Shown: positions 48,400 to 60,300 of the stretch, in pieces | Numbering within the stretch: the first letter of the stretch is position 1 | Layout of the letters: every line of letters starts with the position of its first letter | Position numbers and translations under genes: made by a program | The notes under the pieces: model-generated | Seen by the model: only the letters and a program-made list of their open reading frames with translations | Told to the model about the DNA's origin: nothing | Database searches by the model: none | NCBI GenBank assembly: GCA_964017045.1 | Contig: OZ024794.1 | Location: forward strand, 24,237,340-24,301,339 | Reading direction: 5' to 3' | Length of the DNA: 64,000 bases | From: Omphiscola glabra | Lineage: Eukaryota; Mollusca; Gastropoda; Lymnaeidae

Positions 48400-49589
48400 A
48401 ACAATTCAAAACACAAGAGAGCTTTAAGTATGTATCTTAGCGTTGAAATCAGCCGTCAAGAACTATCCACGAATCTAAATTACACTTACCGTGTAAATTA
48501 TTTCAAACAAAAAATTGTGTTTACCTTTTGTTCTCAATCCTGACGGTAAATACGAGTATCACGACTGACTGAATATACAAAAGTGATCCATTGACTCTAT
48601 TGTTATGGGGGGGGGGGCTAAAGGAATAGAAGGAGGCCGTTTTACGTTGGCCGTCCAAAAAAAAAAAAAGAGAATATAGTCAAAAGCTTTTATTCATCTT
48701 GATATCAACGATCACGTGATAGTAGAACTATGAAAATGTATGTCGTTTGAATAAAAACATTACATGAGTTGCATCGCTTGGTTAAGTTGTGAGAAGGATT
48801 TTTAAGGTGGTAAAGAACATGCTTTTTGAAAAATCATATGATTTTTTTTTTTTTAAATACAATACAACTGTTATTTGAGATAAATCCATGATTTAAAAAA
48901 AAAAAACTCGATTCGCCGAAATCAATAGGATCATGGTTCGGCTAAACCAGTGCGAACCGGCTGAATCCCATCACTTGCTAAGTCCCCGTAATTCCCAAAT
49001 GTCTCTAATCGAAACGCTTCCATTCCTGACAGCAAATAACAGAAGCGTAACTAACCGCGACAGATAGTGTTTAAATGATAGGCTGAAGTCTTGAACAATG
49101 CAAAATGCGACCACTCCGTCATTTGTCACGGCTTTGCACGCCGTTAATTAGATTTTAATTGTGGACGGAGGAGAGCAAGCGGCAGGTGGTTCTGCGCATT
49201 CAATTTTTTGTATTACAGCAGGGTGAGTTTAAATCGATTTTCAAATATCTTATTTTATGTAGTTGTTGAAATTTGAGAAAAATGTGTTAGTATCTTTTTC
49301 ATGCTTGAAAACGCATACAATAACTTATTCCAGGAGCTAAACATTTGCAGTAATGTCAAAAAAAGATATTCATGAGAAAAAAATAATTATATATTGCGAA
49401 AATCAACAATGTCAGATATGGTTTGATTGATTATTGCTCTGTAAAATATAAAGATTATGTAAACCTGTTTGAACTCGATAGCTGTTGAGTGTCAGTGCTG
49501 AACATGACATCATCCTTGGGCTAGCGATTCAGAGGTAAAAATAAATTATCAACTGATACCACGTTGGACTTCTAAGTTTGTTTTTTTAA
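48400..49589. other. Intergenic, nothing recognised
   Basis: AT-rich with poly-G at 48607 and short A/T runs; no gene. Confidence 0.55.
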
Positions 49590-49865
49590 ACAGGGGCGTG
49601 CCATAACAATAAGGAAACATCTTTATCACGAATTCCTTAGGGGCGTGCCATAACAACAGGACACATCTTTATCACGAATTCCTTAGGGGCGTGCCATAAC
49701 AACAGGATACATCTTTATCACGAATTCCTTAGGGGCGTGCCATAACAACAGGACACATCTTTATCACGAATTCCCCAGGGGCGTGCCATAACAACAGGAC
49801 ACATCTTTATCACGAATTCCCCAGGGGCGTGCCATAACAGCAGGAGAAATCTTTATCACGAATCC
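49590..49865. repeat. ~46-bp minisatellite, 6 units
   Basis: Unit aggggcgtgccataacaaca + ggacacatctttatcacgaa + ttcctt. Confidence 0.92.
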
Positions 49866-50107
49866 CCGCAGCCCTGAGTTAAATATTAACAATTCAGCCT
49901 GACCTGTACGCATCGTTGACATATTTAGTAAAGTATAATATCTTGTCCACGTCACTGAATGGCTTACACATACAAATTCGTAAAGCTGCTCTAAAAGAAT
50001 AAGGCACAACGGACGCCCTTTACTAGTACAATGATCACTGTCTTTATTTGCACTTGAATTTAAGCTGAACTCTTTTTTATTATTATCAAATCACTTATAA
50101 TAACTTC

Positions 50108-50700
50108 GCTTTTCGTGTTTTAGGGCAAAATCCTTGGACGCCTAATTGAACCACTTCCCGTCAACCTATTGAGCTGAAAATTGGCACAGAGACTCGTCAC
50201 CATAGTCTATCAAATTTTCACCCCAACCCAAAGAATCAGTTTTTTTTCATGATTTTCAAGTGGAGCATAAAGGAAATGTGATGACACTTATTACACGAAA
50301 TTGGCACTACTCGAGGAGGGAGAAGAAGAGGAAGACAAAGAAAAAGATGGGAAGATAATATCAAAGAATGGACGGGGTTACAACTAGGCGATGCTATGCG
50401 TAGGGCAGAAGACCGAGAGGAGTGGAGAAGAATAGTGCACATGTCGTCTGTGGCGCCCCAACGGTCGAAGGACTACGGGACCTGATGATAATGATGATTA
50501 CACGAAATAAATAACCGATAACTGCGCTCAATGAGATTCTATTTTTAGAATTTATCGCAAGTGCGTTTGGTGCGTGATATTTTCCTTTGTTTTTCTGAAA
50601 TTGTTGGTGGAATAAAAATAAATCTGCGTTGTATAAGCGGGTTAGAATATTGTAATGAAATAAAATCATTTTAATAAAGGATTCATACGAAAAAGCTTTG
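50108..50700 (+). repeat. Dispersed ~400-bp repeat family, copy C (interrupted)
   Basis: Same blocks as copy D (ccacttcccgtcaacctatt, ccgataactgcgctcaatga, aataaaggattcata), split by the 195-bp LINE insertion at 50302-50496. Confidence 0.72.
50302..50496 (+). mobile_element. Short 5'-truncated LINE insertion with 12-bp target duplication
   Basis: Encodes RGGRRRGRQRKRWEDNIKEW and DAMRRAEDREEWRRIVHMSS ending in TGA, then a tgatgataatgatg tail: the 3' end of an RT element. It is flanked by perfect attacacgaaat (50290-50301, 50497-50508) and interrupts an older repeat copy. Confidence 0.88.
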
Positions 50701-50742
50701 TTTTCAAGGGCTGTTTAATTTTATTATCGAGCAGTACAGCTC

Positions 50743-50805
50743 AAATAAACACACACACGCGCGCGCACACACACCCACACAGACACATACACGGATACAC
50801 ATACA
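50743..50805. repeat. (CA)n/(CG)n microsatellite
   Basis: acacacacacgcgcgcgcac and onward; alternating purine-pyrimidine. Confidence 0.88.
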
Positions 50806-51147
50806 CACCGCTTTTGAGCATCAATAGATGTGATAACATTAAACAAAGATTTAGTTTAAAATATATTATCTATCATAATATCTCTCTTAGTCAGCAATAT
50901 AATCATTTCAAAGTATTCACTATTGCACGTCATAGCGCCATGCTTTGATCTTCAAAAGAAAAAAAAAATGAAATTAATCAATAGCCTGTTGTATAGACCT
51001 CTCTTCCTTACACCGTAGTTTCTCAAAAAAATTTTTTTTTCCAAAGCTAATTCTTTTTTTTTAATGGACACTGATTTAAGTGTTTGTTGTTTTTTTTTAG
51101 TTAGCATGTTAGTTTCAGTGGACACTGTAAGAAATGATCTTGTTTGT

Positions 51148-51365
51148 CTATGTCTGAGACTCAAGATCTTCGTCGCTGTTGATGTTGATCAAACCAGAGT
51201 TGCGTCGGCTCGGCATGAAAGGCAGACGGACGAGGAATGGAAGGAATCTGATGAGCTTGTTGTAGGCTGCCCAGCTGTAGATGTCTTCAGTTTCAACGGA
51301 AAACGTTGACTGAACCCCCTTGTTATGGGACTCCCAGCTGGCCATACCTCGCGACTCTAAAGATC
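51148..51365 (-). CDS. SLC23: SLC23 last exon (cytoplasmic tail, stop)
   Basis: 218 nt, acceptor ccccacag, stop TAG at 51150-51148. It starts SLESRGMASW (vertebrate SLEERGL-x-W), continues YNKLIRFLPFLVRLPFMPSR and ends in an acidic tail. Confidence 0.9.
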
Positions 51366-54300
51366 CTGTGGGGAAAAAAAAAGTGGGGGGGGGGGTTAGA
51401 AAGCTAATTAAAATCTTTGCCAGACAGTATATAATATTTTTGGGTGGGGTGGTGGTAGAGATAATTAGACCAACTATAACTTTTAAATACATTGGAAGAG
51501 AGCAATATACATAGATACAGAGAATGTAAAGGAAATAGTCAAAAGCCATTTTACCATCTGGAGAATCGCGTATTTAATTATCATATTTGAAGTCCCTCCA
51601 TCATATGTTGAGACCTTTTCCCTCTATTCCCTTCATTCCCTACACCATCACCTCTATTCCCTCACTCGTACGCCCTTGCCCTCTAACCCGTCACACTCAC
51701 CCCTCACCCTCTATTCCCACACCCTCTATCCCCTCAACTCTATCCCCTCACTCCTACGCCCCCACCGTCTAACCCGCCACCCTCACCCTCTATTCCCTCA
51801 CTCCTACGCCCTCATCATCTATCCCCCACCCCTACGCCCTCCTCGACAAAACGACAGGGCGTAAATGTGAGCAGAGATGCTTGATGACAATTTCTGACAA
51901 GGGTCTGTACTCCTGGGAATATTACTAGCATGCTTTGTGATAAATCTTTCTTCAATTATCTCCCTCATACAGCGTGGCCTAAAAATGCCAGTGGGCTGAG
52001 GGTAATCGTAAATGAAGATTGGGGGAGAGGTACGAAAATTTCAACAAAATAAGACAACTTGTACTGAAAACACTGACGTGTAAAAATAACTTTATTCCTA
52101 CACAACAAATAAACGAAACAAAACTAGCTCTGTCCACCATAGCACAAAGACTATCTGAAAGTGTTACTAATGTGATTTTAATTCTACCGGAGTTCATATA
52201 ACTTGTCTTAATTTAAGAGAGACGAATTTTAAACAAAAAACAAGATATTGCGTGCCCCCTCGTTACGATTTTATTCATTTTAGTAACTTTAAAAAAAAAT
52301 AATTATTTTTTAAGTTCTTGGGGTTTTTTTCTTTCCTAATAGCTAAAACAGGAAGTGACGTCACGTGGAGATGGATTAGATTTATAAAACGCCTGTCATA
52401 TTACCAGGGATTTGGAGCAGAGCTCGGAGCTCTGGAGCTGGGTCTTTTTGCCCGGAGCTGATAAAATCATATACTAGTCCAAGTTCATAAAATATTTTAA
52501 GTTCAGCTTTCTTGCCCGACTCTTCTACCAGCTTTGTCGTCCCACTCTTCTACCAGATGGTGCCCTACTCTTCTACCAGCTTTCTTGCCCACACTATTCT
52601 ACCAGTTTTGTTGCCCCACTCTTCTACCAGATGTTTCCCCCACTCTTCCAGCAGCTATGTTTCCCAAATACTCTATCAGTTGTTGCCCCACTCTTCTACC
52701 ATCTATGTTGCCCCAATCTTCAACCAGATGTTGCCCCACTCTTCTACCACCTATGTTGCCCCAATCTTCAACCAGATGTTGCCCCACTCTTCTAACAGCT
52801 ATGTTGCCCCAATCTTCAACCAGATGTTGCCCCACTCTTCTAACAGCTATATTGCTGATATGCGCATTTCTAATGGCTAGTTAATAAGATGGGTAAAAGA
52901 CAACGAATAAACATATTTCCTCAAACTCTAAGTGAGCCCCTAAACCATCCTTTACCACTCTTAACCTAGGCGGTGCTGGAGCTGACACAAATTTGTCCGG
53001 AGCGGAGCTCACCCCCCCCCCCCACTAAAAAATATCGGCTCCTAAAAAAATATCGGCTCTAAATACTTGGATATGACGAAGCAGTGAAACAAAAGGTAAC
53101 ATCGTAACATCGCTTAAGTAGTCAACCCGTGCTGGGTTCATTTTTCCGGTTGCATGTCACTAATTCACTACGTCACTAAGTCGCTAAGTCACTAAGTCAA
53201 TACGTCACTACGTCACTAAGTCACTAGTCGCTAAGTCACTAAGTCGCTAAGTCACTAAGTCGCTAAGTTGCTAAGTCACTAAGTCACTAAGTCAATACGT
53301 CACTACGTCACTAGGTCACTAAGTCACAAAGTCACTAAGTCGCTAAGTCACTAAGTCGCTAAGTCACTAATTCACTAAGTCACTAAGTATGACCACGAAT
53401 ATAAAGAAAAGCATATCCCACCTGGGACCGTGTTGTCCAGAAACATTGCTAAAAATCCCCCCAAAAACATCGGGGTGCCAAGAATGACATTGATCGTCCT
53501 GTCTGCTTCCTCCACGCCTGCAGGAAGACAACCAGATACTGATACCATGAGTTGGTGACGGGCAAAGAGTACGTTTTAACAGAGAGTGTGCTCTATCAGA
53601 CAATGTGTTAAATGAGACATAGAGTCTTATCTGAAATTTTTGTAACTACTAGGGATGGTGTTTTATCAGAGATGGTGTAAAGAGATGGTGTTATATCAGA
53701 GATGGTGTTAAGAGATGGTGTTATATCAGAGATGGTGTTTTATCAGAGATGGTGTTAAGAGGTGGTGTTATGTCAGAGATGGTGTTTTATCAGAGATGTT
53801 ATTTTATCAGAGATGGTGTTTTATCAGAGACGGTGTTATATCAGAGATGGTGTTTTATCACAGATGGGTTTTTTATCAGAGATGGTGTTATATCAGAGAT
53901 GTTTTTTTATCAGAGATGGTGTTATATCAAGAATGATGTTATATCAGAGACGGTGTTTTATCAGAGATGGTGTTTTATCAGAGATGGTGTTATATCAGAG
54001 ATGGTGTTGTATCAGAGATGGTGTCATATCAGAGATGGTGATATATCAGAGATGGTGTTATATCAGAGATGGCGTTTTATCAGATAAAGGGTTTTTTTCA
54101 GCGAGGGTGATTATGTATCATGGTGTTATGCCTTGAGTTTATACAAGAGAAGTATATCTGTAGGTGATTCGTTTTTTTATTGGGTTTATAGAGAAAGATG
54201 GGTTCATATAAAATATGTTATACATGTTTATATAAGGTGTTTCTACAAGTGATGGGTGTTTAAAAGATACCGTTTTATTCCAGAGAAAATGAATTAGGTA

Positions 54301-57300
54301 AATATAAGTTTAAAATAATTTGTTTACAATATGTGTGTGTATATCAGATATGTGTAAGTAAAAGAGAACGTTTTAAATTAGAGATGCATTTATTTTAAAA
54401 TTCCAGTAGGACTTTTCCTTTTCTTATGGACTTTGCTCACTGTTAACTTAGTGAAAGATTTAATTCGTTCTAGTCTTATTAAGTCGCGTTTTCTTACATG
54501 CATTTATTGGACTCAGTCTAAGATTTTTCTAGTTAGAAATAAGCTATTGATTGCCATTAAACACATTGTATTCCTGTTGACACTAATTAAAATGAATGTG
54601 GTTTGCGGAAGTACTTAAAAGACTAGAGTAAATCTCTCGGCCAGCTTGTACTGTAATGACAGAAAGGATATTTATTCTGACGGTATTCTCACATGCAATC
54701 ATATTATTTGGGCCAGCCTGTACTACAATGACAGAAAGAAGTTTACATTCTGAGAGTATTCTCACATATAATCATATTATTTGGGACAGCCGGTACTACA
54801 ATAGCAGAGAAGGTATACATTCTTGGCCAGCTTGTACAGTTATGATATAAAAGGTATACATTCTGAAGGTATTCTCACCAGTGTTTATAAGATTGGGGTA
54901 CATCTCGAGGGCAGCAGGCACCACAATGCCAGCCATGAAGGGCACACCCACCACCAGGAGATTTCGCGATGACGTCATGTCCACGTCTTTCAGACTGGAC
55001 AGCCCGATGGACAGCAGGGTGCCAACAATGATCATCAACACCCCTCCTATCAGTGAAACGTTACCAAATATAGTATTATTATTATTAGCAGTAGTAGTAG
55101 TTTTATATAGCGAGGTACCCCTGCCTATGGCTGGGCTCACAACACTGTGCATATAATTTAACAAACATAATCATGAACTTAAAAATTAACATACATTAAT
55201 TAAATAAAACAAAACAAATATATATTCACTCCGCCCCCCCCCCCATCAATTCCATAACTATTTACATTTCAAGCCATAGACGGCACCCAGCAGCATCGTT
55301 TATCGGTAAGAGTGTGGAATGAGTCAGGATAGTAGAGTTTAATGAAATGTTTTTGAGTGCAGTTTTGGAGGCCTTGATGGTCGATAAATTGCGGATGTGT
55401 AGTGGAAGAGAATTCCATTCTTTGGGGGCACAGAAAGAGAAAGATCGTTCACCGTATGTTTTTTTTTTTCAAGTCTTGGAGACAGAAAGAATACGCGCGT
55501 CAGCGGAGGAGCGAAGCTTTCGAAGGGGTGAATAGACAGAAAGAAGTTCGGTTAGATAGAATGGCATGAATTAGAGAAAACGATGTGACACAGAACAGAG
55601 AGTTTGTAGTCAATCCTTGTTTTTACAGGGAGCCAATGAAGTGAATGAAGTAGTGGTGTGACGTGATCACGTTTTTTTTTTGTCGTTAGAACTAGCCTGG
55701 CAGCTGAGTTTTTAACCTGATGTAATTTTTCTAAGTGTTTGGGTGAACCTGACAGAAGAAAGTTGCAATAGTCAAGACGATCGAGAACAAGCGCATAGAC
55801 TAGGGTTTTTTTTTGCGCGAGCTGTGAGGTGGTGGCGGATGGAGCCGATCTGACGCATAGCGGTGTTTGCGGAGCGACGAATGGGAGAGATATGATTATC
55901 AAAAGACATGTTGTTAGACAGAATATAACCAAGATCCCTCTATGAATTCTATGTTGGAGTTACCTATTTGAAATACCGATATTAAGTTACACATAAACAA
56001 ATAAGAGTGTAACGATAAGCACAAAAAATATGTCAATATGAAGTCAAATCTAAAGGAGAAGAAAAACAGGTTTAGCCATAATGCAAATAATTATTTTTCT
56101 TTCATGGGTTAGGATGTAGAAGGACGCTCCAGAAAAGCCAAGTGAGCCATCTTCCAGGCGCTTGGCACGAGCCCAAAATGTAGCTATCACTAAACGTTTA
56201 ACTCACCTAATATTGGATTCGGGATGGTAGTCAGTGCTGCTCCAACTTTACCAAACAATGAGACAAAAATCAAGAGTCCTCCAGCGACATACATGACCAC
56301 ACGGCTAACCGTCTGTAACAAGAGAAATTAGAGGATCTTCATGGAAGCTGAGAGGTTTTAACATTTGATAAGTTATATGTGAGGAGAAATTTGATATTAG
56401 ATGACCACCAAAAATTACCTTGGATTAAGTTAAGAGATGACCACCAAAAATTACCTTGGATTAGGTTAAGAGATGACCACCAAAAATTACCTTGGATTAA
56501 GTTAAGAGATGACCATCAAAAATGACCTTGGATTACGTTAAGAGATGACCACCAAAAATGACCTTGGATTAAGTTAACATGTGACCACCAAATTTACCTT
56601 CATTAAGGTAACTGATGACCACCACTAATTAAAGTGAACAGATGACCAACAAATTTACCTTGGACAACGTCAACACAGCAATGTTGCCGCTGTAGGATGT
56701 TGTGGCGTGTCCAGCTCCTACGGCTCCAGATATCACGCTGCCAATCCCCTCCACTAATATCCCCCTGGAAATGGCGTGGTCAGGGACCTTGGACAGTTCA
56801 CAGGCTTGCTGCGCCGCGTAATAATCTCCAACCGACTCGACTACTGAGCTCAAACAGGACACCAGGAAGCCGATGGTCAAGGCGACGTTTAATTTGGGCG
56901 ATCCAAACTGTCCTAAGAATTTCCACAGATAAAATTTAAGAAGACGTATTGATAACATTCAGGTTTTGATTCCTAATTTGCATTAAATAGTTCTTATTTT
57001 TATTTATTTTAAAAATAGTTTATTTGTTTCTTGTTCTTTTTTGTTTGTTGCTTTTTTGTGTGTGTGGGGGGGGGGGGGGGGTTGGGTTATTTTTTGGGGG
57101 GTGTAATGGTAAGGTGGTGAATTTTGGATACGTGTTTCTGTGTATAGTTTCAAATTAATCACGGTAAAAAAATCGGCCGCGTTTGTAAATAAAATGAGTT
57201 ATTTTGCATGGCGTAGCGAAAAAACATTGCCTTGGTTACATAAATGTTTTATCAGCAGAGGCGTAACTGGGTTTTTGGCGCCCTTGGCTAATTTATTTTT

Positions 57301-60300
57301 TAAATAATAAAAATTTAAAAAATAGAGATTTAGAGGCGCCCTTTTGAACAGGCGCGGGCCGGCGCCCTTGGCAACTGAACCAATGCCAAGCCGTTGCTAC
57401 GCCTCTGTTTATCAGCAGTAATCCTTTATTAAATGTACGTCCTAAACAGGTGCATGTTTTAATACCTCTATCGCTATTGGCTGATTCAATGTGCATGGTC
57501 GAAAAACATAGTATTTATTCATTCTTTGTAATCAATGAAGTACTGCGTTCCTGCCGTGTGAAGGAAATAGCAGCACAAGTTTCGTGGAAACTTCAAATAG
57601 AAAGGCGGGACAATAAAAGAAGAATGTTTCGGCCAAGAGCCTTCCTCAGCAGACGGGACAAAAGTTGTTTCTTCATTTGTGCCGTCTTACTATGTCAGGC
57701 TTCCACATACCTTGTTCTGCTATTAAGTCCTTTGGTGTCCAGAATATACGGATTATTTAAATGATAATTCAATGACGTTGTGTAAAATTGGCAAGTGCCT
57801 TTCAAATGATTTGACTGTATTCAACTTCAGACGTAAGACGAGCATTCAGTTCCAATAATCGCAATGGCATTTAATTTAGAAGTTTAATTGTACTATAGCT
57901 TTACTGTAGATCTTACCTGGGTATGTAAAGTGGAACCAATCTGAGCTGTGGATGATGTCGAGTTTGGCATCGGCCCTCACCATGTACCCCTCGTCCTTCT
58001 TGTCCTCCGTGAACACGTTGCACAGCGTCAGTATCCACACAACAATCCACATAATGATGACGCCAAGGAGAATCTGTAACACAGACACGGAGGCCGTCAG
58101 TTTCACATGACGCCGATTTCCGAGAAAATTCAACAACATTGAAGACATGGTAACCAGGGCCGGATTTCCCCTCTAAGCTTAAGCCTAGGGGCGCCGAAAT
58201 CGAAGGGGTCTCTAAATTTGTAAGGTCTTATTTTAAAGACACCCGCGATTTAATTTTTTTTAAATTTCAATTCATTTAAATAAATCATTAACAAAAATTA
58301 AGCACACATTTAATTTGATAAAATCTTCAGGCATTGTTTTTTTTTTTTTAATGTATCGAGTGCACATGTATTGTTTTCAAAGTCTGCCTTTGTGGGTGTC
58401 TCGTTACTTCAACCGATCTTCCAGGCTATGGCCAGATACGAAGATGAGATATCCCAAGCCACCATAACAGGCATGGTATTCTTACAGACAAAAAAATACT
58501 CCATTTGTTTCTTATCCACACAAAAAAAAACCGGTCCGCGAGCTATACGTTGCCATATTGCCAAATAAATAGAAAATTTAATGAACAAATCTGGCGCTGG
58601 TCCCTGGTGCAATTTCGAAACATGTCAACTGGTCCGTCAAACTTAAATGCTCGGGAAATGCTGTTCTAGAGCGGCTTTCCCAACCTAATGGTGGCCCGAG
58701 GACTGGCACCTGTTACGTGGGCCTTGTTGAAATTTGGTCATTTTTTTATGCCGGTTCGTAGCGTTACGAAGATTAGTACTGCTACTATGTCTATGGTATG
58801 ATTACTCTTAAAATGTGAGGACCACCGGGTCTCAACAGGCCTTACGTTGCCGGTCCTCACAATACAAGTCAAGAAACTTAGAGTGACGGGGAAAGAGGGT
58901 TGGGGGTAGCTGTTATATGTTTTGAGTCTTCTCTCAAAACGAAGTTAAAAACCTAGATACATTTAGCATAATAAATGCTTCCCTTCTTTGAACGCATCTA
59001 GAGCAGCGGTTCTCAACCTGTGGGTCGCGACCTCTTTGGGGGGTCACATGACCCCTTCATTGGGGTCGCCTACGGCCATCTGTAAATCACATACACTCTA
59101 CAGTTATATGGTATCAACGCAAATAATTTTGTGTTTGGGGGGTCGCCACGACATGAGGAACTCTATTAAATGGTCGCGGCATTAGAAAGGTTGAGAACCA
59201 CTGATCTAGAGTAACCCGAACAGAGCGGGATTGTGGAAGGGGGCTGACGTTATTTTGCTAGACTAAAACTTTAAGAAATGTGAAAACTATCAATTAAAAG
59301 ACAACTCGAAACAAAGCCAAACCAATTTAATAAACCTTTTTTTTTTTTTTCTTTTTTTTTTCTTTTTTTTTTGGTATATGAAGACCATGGAAACCATCAG
59401 TGATGTTTCAATGATGAAAGAGGGGATGCCATATATATTCATTACACATGTGTTAAACTGCGGATTGGGTTCAGTTTTGCTGAGTTCTGTTGAGATGGTC
59501 ATTTTGAAAAAGTAGCATATTGTTTATAAACACCATAATCTGTTAAACAGAATATTTTTTTAAAATTGTATATAACTTCGCTGTTGTTCGTGGTGGCTGG
59601 TTGGCGGACTGCTAAAATCTTCGGACGGCTACTTGACCCACTTCCCTTCAACCTATCGAGTTGAAAATTGGAACGTTGCCGATGACAACACATCCTGTCA
59701 AATTTTTTGCCCCAACCCCCCAACCTCAACCTCCAAAAATCTTTTTTTTCTTATTTTTCAAGGGGATGATCACATGAACTTCCCGATAACTGCGCTAAAT
59801 GAGATTCTTTTCTTTTTTTTTTTTTTTTGAAATCGCAACTTCGTTTGGTGCGTAATATTTTCTTCTGTTTTTTCTGGAAATGGTTGGTGAAATAAATCTG
59901 CGGTATAACAGCCGTGGGTCATTAAAATAGTAATATGATTCAGGGGTTTGAGAAAATATGTGGTTGCAAGCCATGGGGGGGTTCAGCACTAATTGGGATT
60001 TTTATAAAGTGCGTTACTTGTATGCATATTTTGTCAAATTTTAGCCCCCGCCCTCCCACCCCCCTCCCATATTGCTCCATATTACATTTTATAAAGGATT
60101 TATAAACAAAAAACTTAGTGTTTAGGGGTTGTCTAAGTTCACACGATCAAATTTCGCGTCAAATTGTTATATGAACGCACTATTTTGCGCGTGGTTTTTT
60201 TTTTCTTTTTTTGGGGAATTTGATCAAATAGTAATTTGAAAGTTGTGACAAGGCTTCATGCACAAATTGCATCAAATGCTTGAAGGAAAATTTGATCGTG

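Noticed and set aside
53155..53392. Array next to SLC23 exon 53422 as another donor-seeded array
   Set aside because: Its ctaagtca units do not contain the exon tail or its donor; proximity only.
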